From: Lacrimispora amygdalina
Lineage (GTDB): Bacteria > Bacillota > Clostridia > Lachnospirales > Lachnospiraceae
DNA: 58,105 bases
NCBI RefSeq assembly: GCF_003432035.1
Contig: NZ_QOHO01000034.1
Coordinates: forward strand, 1-58,105
Reading direction: 5' to 3'
This document shows, one piece after another, positions 45,328 through 55,194 of this stretch. Below the pieces are notes generated by a model. That model had not been told where the DNA came from. It searched no databases and saw only the letters and a list, made by a program, of their open reading frames with translations. A program made the translations under genes and the position numbers. Position 1 is the stretch's first letter. Each line of letters begins with the position of its first letter.

Positions 45328-48216
45328 ATGAGTTTTGATTATGGGGAGGCAAATAAAGAGCAGAGATTTGCAATAGAAACTACAGATGGTCCACTTTTAA
45401 TTATTGCAGGACCAGGAACAGGAAAAACATATACACTGGTAAAACGAGTTGTTTATTTGATTACAGAATGTAGTGTAAATCCAGAAGAAATTATGATAGC
45501 TACATTTACTGAAAAGGCTGCAAAGGAATTAATTACGCGTATCACCAATGAATTATTGAATATCGGAATATCTATAAACATAAATGAAATGTATATAGGT
45601 ACGTTTCATTCTATTTGCTTAAGAATACTAAAGGAGCATTTGGAATATACGCGAATTAAAAAGAACTATCGAATGCTGGATAATTTTGACCAGCAATATA
45701 TGGTTTTTCAGAAGATAAATGAATTTCGTAAAGTAGAATATTTCGATACTTTATTTCCCAATGCTACGGGAGCGTGGAGACAAGCAGGAACTATTGTAAA
45801 ATATGTAAATAATTTATCGGAAGAGTTAGTAAATATTGAAGCAATGCAGATGGATTCTGATGAAAGCGTTGTTGCAATAGCAAATATAATGGATACATAC
45901 TATTTTATTCTGGAGCAAGATAACCTAATTGATTTTGCAAGCATTCAGACGGAAACACATAGACTGTTGTTAAATCATCCCGAAATACTTGAAGAAATTA
46001 GAGAAAAAATTAAGTATGTAATGGTTGATGAATATCAGGATACCAACTATATACAGGAATTACTAGTATTCTTAATAGCTGGAGAAAATGTAAATATCTG
46101 TGTAGTTGGTGACGATGATCAAGGCCTTTATCGTTTTAGAGGAGCCACCATTCGGAACATTCTGGAATTTCCTGGACATTTCGAAGAAGGAATATGTAAA
46201 CAGGTAAAACTTGTTACAAATTATCGTTCTGAGAAGCAAATTATTGATTTTTATAATGAATGGATGAAAACGACAGATGGCAGGGCGTATGATTTCTTAT
46301 GGAAAAATTTTCGATTCGATAAGAAAATTGTTCCAGGAAAAAAGAATTACAGTGAAAAGACAGCTGTTTTGAAATGTTCTGGAAAAGAAATTCCAGAAGA
46401 TTGGTATGAACAGGTATTAAACTTTATTTTGAATTTAAAAAAGAAAGGCATTCTTACAGATTATAATCAGATAGCTTTTTTGTGTCGTTCAGTAAAAAAT
46501 GATAAAGTTATCGATTTGATAGAGTATTTGGAAGATCATGATATTAAAGTATATTCTCCGCGTTCTGAAATGTTCTTTAAACGAAAAGAAATTAAAGAGG
46601 CATTGGGTTGCTTATTGTTGTGTTTTCCAGAATACATATCTAAACTTAGGGATCGAGACTTTAAATTTGACTTTAGAGAACTATATGATTATTACGGGAA
46701 TGAATGCATAAAAGCTGCGAAGGAACTGATTCAAAATAATAAGGATACAATAGGAAAATGGATTACTGAAAAAATGAAAAAGCATAGTAATCTAAGTAGG
46801 GATAATGCAGACTATGCTTTTACAGGTTTACTATATCAATTATTTCAATTTGAACCATTCAGTGAGTATCTTGGTATAGAAATGAAAACTGGTGTAGTGG
46901 ATGAGAGACCTGCCAGAAACTTGTCGATTCTAACATCTATTCTTGGAAAGTATGAATATTTACATCGAATTGATGTATTTACAGAATCTAACATTGAGCA
47001 AGCAGTAGAACGATTTTTTAACATGTATCTGAGATTTTTAATTGATGGTGGAATCACAGAATATGAAGATGATACGGAGTATGCACCGAGTGGATGTATT
47101 TCGTTTATGACGATTCACCAATCGAAAGGAATGGAATTTCCGGTAGTAATGGTTGATTCGTTGAATGCAGCACCTAGAATTAACTCAACTGCAGTTATTG
47201 AAGATATAGAGAATAAATATTTTCATCGAAGCGTATTTGAAAGTCGAGAGGATATTAAGTACTTTGATTTCTGGAGACTATATTATACGGCATTTTCAAG
47301 GGCACAGAATCTGTTGGTATTATCTTGCTGTGAAAAGAATGGAAGAGGTGCAACACCAAGTAAATATTTTGAAGAATTTTATAATAAGCTACCAGATTAT
47401 GAAGATGTGAATTTGGAAGACATAATTTTAGAAAAAGTAAAACCTGTTAATATCAAAGATACATTTTCTTTTACTTCTCATATAGCACTATTCGAAAATT
47501 GCGCTTTGCAATATAAGTTTTTCAAAGAATTAGGCTTTACGCAAGTGAGAGTTGGGGCAACTTTATTTGGAACATTGGTACATGAGACAATTGAAGATGT
47601 TCATAGAGCTGCTATGCGAAAAGAAGAGAGTACGATTATTCCTGAAAATATAAGGGATTGGTTTGACACAAATTACACAACTCTTTCTAAGAGTGAGCAT
47701 TCCTATTTAGGGCAAGCACAGATTGAAGCCGCCTATAAGCAGGTAATGAGATATGTAGAACGCACTAAGAAGGATTGGAGCATAATTCAAGATGCAGAAG
47801 TTGAAGTAAGCCTTGTGAAATCGGATTATATATTAATGGGAAAAGTTGATTTGATACGTGGAGAAGGCGATACTGTAGAAATTGTTGATTTTAAATCTGA
47901 GAAGAAACCAAATGTATTAATTGAAACTGAGGAAATGAAACGATATCGAAGACAACTAGAGGCTTATGCACACTTAATCGAAGAAAAAACAGGTAAGTCA
48001 GTAAGTAAAATGCATCTCTATTATACGGGTGAAGAAAATGGTGTTCCAACAATAAGTTTTGACAAATCAAATACTTCAATAGGTGCTACCATTCAAGAGT
48101 TTGATAAAGTTGTAGAGAAAATTCAGAAAAAAGATTTTTCAGGTAGGGCAAAAGATAAAAATCTATGCGCCAACTGTGATATGAGACACTATTGTAAACG
48201 AAAGGAAGCAAAATAA
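45328..48216 (+). CDS. UvrD/Rep-type helicase fused to AddB/Cas4-like Fe-S nuclease
   Basis: A 962-aa superfamily 1 helicase-nuclease. Helicase motifs: AGPGTGKTYT near residue 30, TFTEKAAKEL, GTFHSICLRIL, VDEYQDTN, GDDDQGLYRFRGA, TNYRS, MTIHQSKGMEFP and YTAFSRA. The C-terminal 270 residues carry a PD-(D/E)XK nuclease: GTLVHETIE, MGKVDLIRG...EIVDFKSEKK, and RRQLEAYAHLI. Cysteines for a 4Fe-4S cluster are present (FENC early; LCANCDMRHYC at the end). ATG 45328 fits GGGAG better than ATG 45322. It overlaps the methylase start by one base, so it belongs to this RM-like operon. Confidence 0.88.
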   Translation: MSFDYGEANKEQRFAIETTDGPLLIIAGPGTGKTYTLVKRVVYLITECSVNPEEIMIATFTEKAAKELITRITNELLNIGISININEMYIGTFHSICLRILKEHLEYTRIKKNYRMLDNFDQQYMVFQKINEFRKVEYFDTLFPNATGAWRQAGTIVKYVNNLSEELVNIEAMQMDSDESVVAIANIMDTYYFILEQDNLIDFASIQTETHRLLLNHPEILEEIREKIKYVMVDEYQDTNYIQELLVFLIAGENVNICVVGDDDQGLYRFRGATIRNILEFPGHFEEGICKQVKLVTNYRSEKQIIDFYNEWMKTTDGRAYDFLWKNFRFDKKIVPGKKNYSEKTAVLKCSGKEIPEDWYEQVLNFILNLKKKGILTDYNQIAFLCRSVKNDKVIDLIEYLEDHDIKVYSPRSEMFFKRKEIKEALGCLLLCFPEYISKLRDRDFKFDFRELYDYYGNECIKAAKELIQNNKDTIGKWITEKMKKHSNLSRDNADYAFTGLLYQLFQFEPFSEYLGIEMKTGVVDERPARNLSILTSILGKYEYLHRIDVFTESNIEQAVERFFNMYLRFLIDGGITEYEDDTEYAPSGCISFMTIHQSKGMEFPVVMVDSLNAAPRINSTAVIEDIENKYFHRSVFESREDIKYFDFWRLYYTAFSRAQNLLVLSCCEKNGRGATPSKYFEEFYNKLPDYEDVNLEDIILEKVKPVNIKDTFSFTSHIALFENCALQYKFFKELGFTQVRVGATLFGTLVHETIEDVHRAAMRKEESTIIPENIRDWFDTNYTTLSKSEHSYLGQAQIEAAYKQVMRYVERTKKDWSIIQDAEVEVSLVKSDYILMGKVDLIRGEGDTVEIVDFKSEKKPNVLIETEEMKRYRRQLEAYAHLIEEKTGKSVSKMHLYYTGEENGVPTISFDKSNTSIGATIQEFDKVVEKIQKKDFSGRAKDKNLCANCDMRHYCKRKEAK

Positions 48217-50081
48217 TGAACGACCAGATATCATTTGAATTTGAACAAAGAAAACCAATAAAGGGATACCCGGAATTACACTGGACAGGAAAAAGACCAT
48301 ATACATCAACACAGTATTATCCAGCACAGCTCAAGGAATCTTATGGAGAGCCTAAAGATGGATGGATGAATAAAATTTTCTGGGGCGATAATTTGCAGGT
48401 TATGAGCCATTTATTGAAGGAATATCGTGGAAAGGTTGATCTTATTTATATTGATCCACCGTTTGATAGCAAGGCAGATTATAAAAAGCAAATTAAATTA
48501 AAAAGATCTTCAATACAAGGGGATATGTCTTCGTTTGAAGAAAAGCAGTATGGAGATATTTGGGTTAATGATGAATATTTACAATTTATGTATGAACGAT
48601 TAATAATAATGAAAGAGTTATTATCAGATAGTGGATCAATATTTTTACATTGTGATTGGCATAAAAGTGCATATTTGAAAATAATTATGGATGAGATTTT
48701 TGGAAATGGAGGAGATGCAGCTAACGGACCAGGATACAAGAATGAAATTATTTGGCAGCGAACAGGTGCTCATAATGATGCTGGGAAATACGGAGTAATC
48801 CATGATACTATTTACTGGTATACCAAAAGTTCAAATTACAAATTTGAAATGGAAATGATTGAGCTAACTGAAGAACATAAAAATAGTAGATTTAAAACGA
48901 TAGAACAAGAAACTGGAAGACGTTTTTACCCTGGACCAATAACTGCTCCGGGAGATGGTCCGTCGCGTTTGTTTAGAGGCAAAGAATTACTTCCACCAGC
49001 AGGAAGGCATTGGAGTTATTCACAAGAAAATATAGATAAACTTGAGAAAGAAAATAGAATCTATTATTCTTCGACAGGAATTCCCTATTTAAAAGAATAT
49101 GAAGATGAATATACTCAACAAGGAAGGCGACTTCAAAGTATTTGGACAGATATCCTTCCGTCAAAAACAGGTAAAGAGATTGTGGGATATCCTACACAAA
49201 AACCGGAAAAATTGTTGGAAAGGATTATTAATGCGACAACAAAAGAAAGTGACGTGGTATTTGATTGTTTTATGGGATCAGGGACAACTGCTGTAGTTGC
49301 TCAAAAAAAGAATAGAAGATTTATAGGAGCAGATATTAATTTAGCTGCTGTTCAAATTACAACAAAGAGATTATTAGAGAATGAATCTATCACGGGATTT
49401 GAATTATATAACGTAAATAACTACGATTTCTTCCGTAACCCTGTAGAAGCAAAAGGATTAATTATTGATGCACTTGGGATTCAGAAATATGATTCCTCAA
49501 CAGTGTATGATGGAGAATTAGATGGTTATATGGTTAAAATTATGCCTACAAATCGAATTGCGACTAAGGCCGACCTTGAAGAATTGAAGGCAAATTTACC
49601 ATACAAGACATTCGAAAAAAGAAAAGAAGAAAATCCCGGGGCTGTAGTTGAGAGAATAAAAATTGTGTGTATGGGGCATGAAGCTGATTTGAAGGCTTCA
49701 CTGGAACAGGAGTTATCAGCGTACAAGCTTGATATAGAAATAGTAGATATTCTAAGAGATAAATCAGATTTGCAGTTTAAAAGGGAAGCGGATGCAAATG
49801 TTGTAAAAGAAAATAGTACTTTGACAGTGAAAGAATTCTATCCTATGAATCTTTTGCAAAAATTAAGCATGCAAAAAGAATCTGTAGAAGACTGGAGACA
49901 GTTAGTTGAATCAATCTTTGTAGATTGGAATTATGATGGAGAGACAATGAGACCAGAAGTGTGTGATATTCCGGGAAAAGATGATTTAGTGGCAGGAGTA
50001 TATGAAATACCAGACAGTGCAGGCCGAATAAAAATAAAAATTACGGATTTGCTTTCGGAATCACTTGAAATGGAGGTATAA
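48216..50081 (+). CDS. Type III-like DNA methyltransferase (Mod)
   Basis: A 621-aa beta-class DNA aminomethyltransferase. Motif IV is IYIDPPFD near residue 85 (DPPF/Y), and the AdoMet-binding motif I, FDCFMGSGTT, comes later, near residue 345, the type III Mod order. A target-recognition region lies between them. N6-adenine methylation is the usual product. It directly precedes the Res gene by two bases. Confidence 0.88.
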   Translation: MNDQISFEFEQRKPIKGYPELHWTGKRPYTSTQYYPAQLKESYGEPKDGWMNKIFWGDNLQVMSHLLKEYRGKVDLIYIDPPFDSKADYKKQIKLKRSSIQGDMSSFEEKQYGDIWVNDEYLQFMYERLIIMKELLSDSGSIFLHCDWHKSAYLKIIMDEIFGNGGDAANGPGYKNEIIWQRTGAHNDAGKYGVIHDTIYWYTKSSNYKFEMEMIELTEEHKNSRFKTIEQETGRRFYPGPITAPGDGPSRLFRGKELLPPAGRHWSYSQENIDKLEKENRIYYSSTGIPYLKEYEDEYTQQGRRLQSIWTDILPSKTGKEIVGYPTQKPEKLLERIINATTKESDVVFDCFMGSGTTAVVAQKKNRRFIGADINLAAVQITTKRLLENESITGFELYNVNNYDFFRNPVEAKGLIIDALGIQKYDSSTVYDGELDGYMVKIMPTNRIATKADLEELKANLPYKTFEKRKEENPGAVVERIKIVCMGHEADLKASLEQELSAYKLDIEIVDILRDKSDLQFKREADANVVKENSTLTVKEFYPMNLLQKLSMQKESVEDWRQLVESIFVDWNYDGETMRPEVCDIPGKDDLVAGVYEIPDSAGRIKIKITDLLSESLEMEV

Positions 50082-50083
50082 AG

Positions 50084-52678
50084 ATGGCAAAAGAAGCAGG
50101 AATGGAATTTGCCTTTTTTGAGTTCCTTCATTCTTTTTACAAGGAAAGCAAAGGTAGAATTCGTAATAATTATAAGGCGGTGACAAAAAAATATTTAGAT
50201 TATAATGATAAGGAAAAGAATCCAGATGCATTTTTAAGAAAACCGCAGTTTGAAGCACTTGAAATGTATGTTTTTATTAAAGAGTTTATGGACAATGCTC
50301 AAATGTATCAGATTTTTGATGATTGGTCTAAACGAAATGGAATCTTTGCAAATAGATACTATTATGATGAACAAGGACAGCAGACTTTATTTGATGTTTA
50401 TTCTCCAAAACAGTATCATGATTATTTTTTACAGATAAAAAAATATGCTGAAAATTATCCGAATTATATTTATGCTTTAACGATGGGATTGGGAAAAACA
50501 ATATTAATGGCAACATGCATTTTTTATGAGTTTTTACTGTCATCGAAATTTCCAACAGATGATAGGTATTGTCATAACGCTCTTGTGTTTGCGCCAGACA
50601 AAACAGTATTACAGTCTTTAAAAGAGATAGTGACATTTGACAAGAGTAAAGTAGTTCCACCAGAATATATTGGCGTTTTAGATGCAAATATAAAAGTGCA
50701 TTTTTTGGAGGATACAGGAACAACTTTGAATACTCTGGATGGATCAAAGTATAATATTATTGTATCAAATACACAGAAAATTATATTGAAAAGACAGCGT
50801 AAAGAGAAATCAGCGGTTGATAAACTTTTTAGTGGTGATATTCCGGGACAATCAGTATTAGATGATGTATTAGGAATGCTACAGGAAATTAGTGACGATG
50901 CTAGTCTTATGTCAAATCAGAGATTTGAGAAGTTGATAAGATTAAAACAGATGGGTATTTTTGTAGACGAAGCACATCATATGTTTGGTGCAGACTTAGA
51001 GAAAGCACTTCATAAGGGTGGTTCAGCCACTAGTTTAAGAACAACAATCAATGAATTAGCCACAGAACTGGAAAGTCAAGGAAGTAGAGTTGTGGCGTGT
51101 TACAATTTTACAGGAACGCCATATGTTGATAACAAAATTCTTCCAGAAGTAGTTTATGCATATGGTCTCCAAGCTGCGATTCAAAATCATTTTCTAAAAG
51201 AGACCAGCGTTATCGGATATAGCAATGTTAAGAGCAAAGAATTTCTGAAAGTAATTATAAAGGATTTCTGGGGAAAATATGGAGACAAGGAATATGAAGG
51301 TTTAGTTCCAAAGATGGCTATTTTTGGAGCCGAGATTGCTGAGGTCGAAAAAGAAATCCGTCCAGTTGTAGAGGAAGTGCTATCTGAATTAGGAATTTCA
51401 TTAGATAGGATTCTTGTTAATGTTGGAGATGATAAGCTAACAAAATCAGAAGATATCAGAGATTTCAATAACCTTGATATTGCTGGAACACAAGGTAGCA
51501 AGAAACAGTTTATATTACTTGTTAATAAAGGTCGTGAGGGATGGAATTGTCGTTCATTATTTAGTGTTGCATTATTTAGGAGCCCTAAATCTAAGGTGTT
51601 TGTTCTTCAGGCTACAATGAGATGTTTGAGAAAGATTACAGAAGAACAACAGACAGCAACAGTGTATTTATCTAAAGAAAATATGGATATTCTTGATGAT
51701 GAATTAAGAAAGAATTTCCGTACTAGTATTGAAGAACTTAAAAATAAGAGCAATACAAACAGAAAGAAAGTTCCGGTTAGAGTCGTAGAACCACCAAAGA
51801 CAATTAAAATGCACAGACTTCATTATGAGTATTCTATTGCCGATAAAAATGTATCTGATCAACTCGAATTTGGATTACTTGATTTAGAAACAGAAACATA
51901 TGATGCCACAATGTATGTAAAGGAAGGAATCTCAACTGCATCCGTAGTGCGTGAAAGCACGGTAAATTACATGGTTGAAAAGAAGGAATATTCTGAAATT
52001 ACACTTGTTGCTGAAATCGCCAGATATTTTCCCAATATCCGTTGTACTGATATTGCACGTATGCTTCGGAACTCCAAAGAAGGAATGCCAACAATTCTTG
52101 TTATGGTGAATGAACATAATGAAATAATACATGATAAATTGGTACCTGGTATCTTTGACTCTCTATACGAGGTCAAAAAAGATATTATTAAAGAAAATGT
52201 CGATGTTCAACTACTAAAAAAACCAAAGCAGGGTGGATATTATGAGTTTAGCGGAAATGAGGAATTGATTATTTCAAAAGACTCAAAGGATTCGGTTGTC
52301 GTAAATAATAAAGGTAAGAGCTTCCATGCGGATACTTATGTGTTTGATTCAAAACCAGAACTTCAATTGTTCCTACAATTATTATCAGACAAACGGGTAA
52401 AAGAAACTTATTTTACTGGGATGTTCACCAGCGAACAGACGGATTTCTATGTGCCGTATGTTGATCCTGAATCAAATAGATTGAGAAAGTATTATCCTGA
52501 TTTTCTTGTAGAAATGAATGATGGAACCTACATGATTCTTGAAGTAAAGGGTGATAATATGCTAGACGATCCGATTGTAAAGGCAAAGAAAGCGGCGGCA
52601 GAAGAAGTGGCAGTTGAGAGTGCCATGAAATATGAGATTCTTGCTGGTAGTGAGATTATGAAAGGACATGGAATCTAA
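50084..52678 (+). CDS. Type III-like restriction helicase-nuclease (Res)
   Basis: An 864-aa superfamily 2 helicase. Walker A is TMGLGKTILMAT near residue 136, the DExH box is VDEAHHMFG near residue 297, and motif VI-like NKGREGWNCRSLF and QATMRCLRK follow. The last 100 residues carry an endonuclease motif: YYPDFLVEMNDG then LEVKGDN (PD...ExK). It sits in the same operon as Mod, so the two probably form a type III-like restriction enzyme. Confidence 0.87.
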   Translation: MAKEAGMEFAFFEFLHSFYKESKGRIRNNYKAVTKKYLDYNDKEKNPDAFLRKPQFEALEMYVFIKEFMDNAQMYQIFDDWSKRNGIFANRYYYDEQGQQTLFDVYSPKQYHDYFLQIKKYAENYPNYIYALTMGLGKTILMATCIFYEFLLSSKFPTDDRYCHNALVFAPDKTVLQSLKEIVTFDKSKVVPPEYIGVLDANIKVHFLEDTGTTLNTLDGSKYNIIVSNTQKIILKRQRKEKSAVDKLFSGDIPGQSVLDDVLGMLQEISDDASLMSNQRFEKLIRLKQMGIFVDEAHHMFGADLEKALHKGGSATSLRTTINELATELESQGSRVVACYNFTGTPYVDNKILPEVVYAYGLQAAIQNHFLKETSVIGYSNVKSKEFLKVIIKDFWGKYGDKEYEGLVPKMAIFGAEIAEVEKEIRPVVEEVLSELGISLDRILVNVGDDKLTKSEDIRDFNNLDIAGTQGSKKQFILLVNKGREGWNCRSLFSVALFRSPKSKVFVLQATMRCLRKITEEQQTATVYLSKENMDILDDELRKNFRTSIEELKNKSNTNRKKVPVRVVEPPKTIKMHRLHYEYSIADKNVSDQLEFGLLDLETETYDATMYVKEGISTASVVRESTVNYMVEKKEYSEITLVAEIARYFPNIRCTDIARMLRNSKEGMPTILVMVNEHNEIIHDKLVPGIFDSLYEVKKDIIKENVDVQLLKKPKQGGYYEFSGNEELIISKDSKDSVVVNNKGKSFHADTYVFDSKPELQLFLQLLSDKRVKETYFTGMFTSEQTDFYVPYVDPESNRLRKYYPDFLVEMNDGTYMILEVKGDNMLDDPIVKAKKAAAEEVAVESAMKYEILAGSEIMKGHGI

Positions 52679-52702
52679 TCATATTGAAAGAGGTGATATA
52701 AA

Positions 52703-53731
52703 ATGGCAAAGGATTTAACAACTTCACAAGTTGATAGACAGAACATTTTAAATAATGATTTAGCAGTTCGTGAAGTACAAAATCAAACTGGGTTACAGGG
52801 GATAATTTTTGAAGATAAATTGTGTTTTACAAAATCTATGACTGCAACATATTTTGATGTTGATGTTCGAACGATAGAAAGATATGTCAGCGAAAACACA
52901 GAAGAAATTTCTATTAATGGCTATGAAATCTTAAAAGGCAAAAGATTAAAGACATTTATTGACTGTGTAATCAGCCAAGATGTTCCCGACATAAATGTCG
53001 GGAACATCAGTAATCGCACACCCCAAATTGCAATATTTGGATTTAAAGCGTTTTTAAACATGGCAATGTTACTGACTGAAAGTGAAAATGCAAAAACGCT
53101 ACGTAAAATCATGTTGGATATCGTAATTGATTTTGTCAATCAACGAACAGGTGGCTCAACGAAATATATTAATCAGCGTGATCAAGATTTTATCAGTGCC
53201 TTTCTACAGGAAGAGAATTACAGGAGAGAATTTACGGACGCCCTTCGCGATTATGTTGATATGGGAAATAGTAAATATGCTATTTATACAGATAAGATAT
53301 ATCAAAGTATTTTTAAAGAGAAGGCAACGGAGTACAAAAAGATATTGCGTCTGACAGAAAAAGACAGAATACGAGACACATTATATTCAGAGGTACTAGA
53401 TTTGATTTCGTCATATGAGTGCGGATTAGCTGCAATGATGAAAGAACAATCTGAACAACTGGGACGCAAGCTAAATAACTGGGAAATGACAGATCTCTTT
53501 GCTTCATTTGAAACTCTTCCTCTATGGAAACCATTGATTGTAAGAGCTAGAACAAAAATGGCTAGTCGTGATATGGCATTGCGCGATGCTTTCCATTTTC
53601 AACTTGAGGAATATATTAAACCATTGGAACCAGAAGAATATGAAAGATTTCTTGGTGTTGCTGGGGACGAATTAGAAAAGTTGATGAAGGAGAATCAGGA
53701 TGTGCTTCTTAGGTTAAAGGAGCGTGAATAG
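52703..53731 (+). CDS. DNA-binding, antirepressor-like protein upstream of Doc
   Basis: A 342-aa protein, not firmly classified. Residues 35-75 form an HTH-like part (SMTATYFDVDVRTIERYV). Residues 95-150 resemble Bro-N/RhuM-type antirepressor regions (FKAFLNMAMLLTESENAKTLR). The C-terminal half is helical. Its stop codon is directly followed by the Doc start, so it may be the antitoxin or regulator of that toxin in place of a classical Phd. Confidence 0.65.
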   Translation: MAKDLTTSQVDRQNILNNDLAVREVQNQTGLQGIIFEDKLCFTKSMTATYFDVDVRTIERYVSENTEEISINGYEILKGKRLKTFIDCVISQDVPDINVGNISNRTPQIAIFGFKAFLNMAMLLTESENAKTLRKIMLDIVIDFVNQRTGGSTKYINQRDQDFISAFLQEENYRREFTDALRDYVDMGNSKYAIYTDKIYQSIFKEKATEYKKILRLTEKDRIRDTLYSEVLDLISSYECGLAAMMKEQSEQLGRKLNNWEMTDLFASFETLPLWKPLIVRARTKMASRDMALRDAFHFQLEEYIKPLEPEEYERFLGVAGDELEKLMKENQDVLLRLKERE

Positions 53732-54187
53732 ATGGGGAAAGTCAATTATATTTCTTTAGAAGAAGCATTAGAAATTCATAAGTCAACTATTGAAAACAGT
53801 GGTGGTGGAGACGATGGTGAGCTTGATACTGGAAAGTTAGACAGTGTATTAACACATATACAAAATGATGAGTATTACCCGACATTCTTGGACAAGTTGG
53901 AACATTTATTCTTTTGCGCTTGTAAATTTCATTGCTTTATTGATGGAAATAAAAGAATAGCTATTACATTAACCGCAATGTTTTTGCTGAAAAATGGATA
54001 TATGTCCATTGCTAATATTTATTTCAGAGAAATGGAAAATATCAGCTACCATGTAGCCGCAGGTCATATTGATGAGGAACTGCTTAAAAGAATACTGGAA
54101 GCAATTTTAAATTGTACTTATGATGAGGACGAGTCGTTAAGACTTGAAATATTTAATGCAATTTCGGTTGAGGATGAGTTTTACTAG
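53732..54187 (+). CDS. Fic/Doc-family toxin-like protein
   Basis: A 151-aa Fic-fold protein. The active-site loop HCFIDGNKRIA near residue 70 matches HxFx(D/E)GNKR. Doc proteins phosphorylate EF-Tu; Fic proteins AMPylate targets. No inhibitory helix motif (S/TxxxE[G/N]) is clear, so inhibition may come from the upstream protein. ATG 53732 abuts the preceding TAG, indicating coupled translation. Confidence 0.85.
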   Translation: MGKVNYISLEEALEIHKSTIENSGGGDDGELDTGKLDSVLTHIQNDEYYPTFLDKLEHLFFCACKFHCFIDGNKRIAITLTAMFLLKNGYMSIANIYFREMENISYHVAAGHIDEELLKRILEAILNCTYDEDESLRLEIFNAISVEDEFY

Positions 54188-54242
54188 ATATACAAGTTGA
54201 AAAATAGAATGAAACACTAGAATACATCTGACGCGATCAAGA

Positions 54243-54271
54243 TTGATTTTTAATTTTGTGGCATAGATAAT
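54243..54271 (+). promoter_or_regulatory. Promoter of the TIR gene
   Basis: TTGATT (54243-54248), 17-base spacer, GATAAT (54266-54271), about 45 bases before the gene. Confidence 0.55.
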
Positions 54272-54316
54272 GCCTAGTTAGTAGGAATGGAGAACGAAAA
54301 AGGGGAAGGAATTATT

Positions 54317-55141
54317 ATGTCAATAAGCTCAATAGAAAGTAAGATTCGCTCACTTCAATCAGAAGTTGAACGTTTATCCAGAGAGTTGGAACGTGAAGGT
54401 AATAAGGAAGTAGGATATCTTAAAAATATTCAAAGAATAGAGAAGTCTGTAAATAAAAATACTTCTATAACTCAAATGAAATCGAAACAACGTTCGATTG
54501 ACTCTGATAACGAGAAAATTTTGAAAAGCAGAAAAAATCAAACAGATATTAATGTAAAAATCAATAAAAAAAGAATGGAAATATCTAAAGCCCAAAGTGA
54601 ATTGCAGAAAGAACAAGCTAAACTTTATGATGCTTCTCTCAAAAAACAAAACTCTATTATTGAAGAACAACGACAATTGATTAATGAGATAAAAGTCTCT
54701 ACGTCTACTATAGGAAATGCTAATATTTCAGAAGAAAAGGAATATGATTTTTTTATATCTCATGCATCGGAAGACAAGGAAGCAATTGCTGAACCTTTAG
54801 CTACTTCGCTTATAGATAAAGGCGCAAAAGTATGGTATGACAAATTCACTCTAAGAGTCGGAGACAGTTTAAGGAAGTCAATAGATGATGGACTTGCAAA
54901 TTCTAGATATGGAATTGTTATATTGTCTGAACCATATTTTAAGAAGTTTTGGACGGGAGAAGAATTAAATGGCTTATTTGCTAAGCAAGAAGATGGGAGA
55001 AAAGTGATTTTACCATTGTGGCATAATATTTCCAAAGATGTTGTGAAAAAAAAGAGTCCTATGCTTGCGGATATGCTAGCTTTAAAATCGGCAGACTTCA
55101 CAGCAGAAGAGTTGGCAGAAGAGTTTATACAATTGTTGTAA
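54317..55141 (+). CDS. Coiled-coil TIR-domain protein
   Basis: A 274-aa protein. Residues 1-125 form a heptad-rich coiled coil (IESKIRSLQSEVERLSREL). Residues 140-265 form a TIR domain: YDFFISHASEDKE (box 1), VWYDKFTLRVGDSLRKSID, GIVILSEPYFKKFW, and a candidate catalytic Glu in the TGEELNG segment near residue 215. Bacterial TIR domains often cleave NAD+ during phage defence. ATG 54317 follows GGGGAAGGA; ATG 54287 has no usable spacing. Confidence 0.88.
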   Translation: MSISSIESKIRSLQSEVERLSRELEREGNKEVGYLKNIQRIEKSVNKNTSITQMKSKQRSIDSDNEKILKSRKNQTDINVKINKKRMEISKAQSELQKEQAKLYDASLKKQNSIIEEQRQLINEIKVSTSTIGNANISEEKEYDFFISHASEDKEAIAEPLATSLIDKGAKVWYDKFTLRVGDSLRKSIDDGLANSRYGIVILSEPYFKKFWTGEELNGLFAKQEDGRKVILPLWHNISKDVVKKKSPMLADMLALKSADFTAEELAEEFIQLL

Positions 55142-55194
55142 ATACAATTAAAAAAGAAAACGATTTTCAGACATTATAATTTAGGAGGTCGAAT

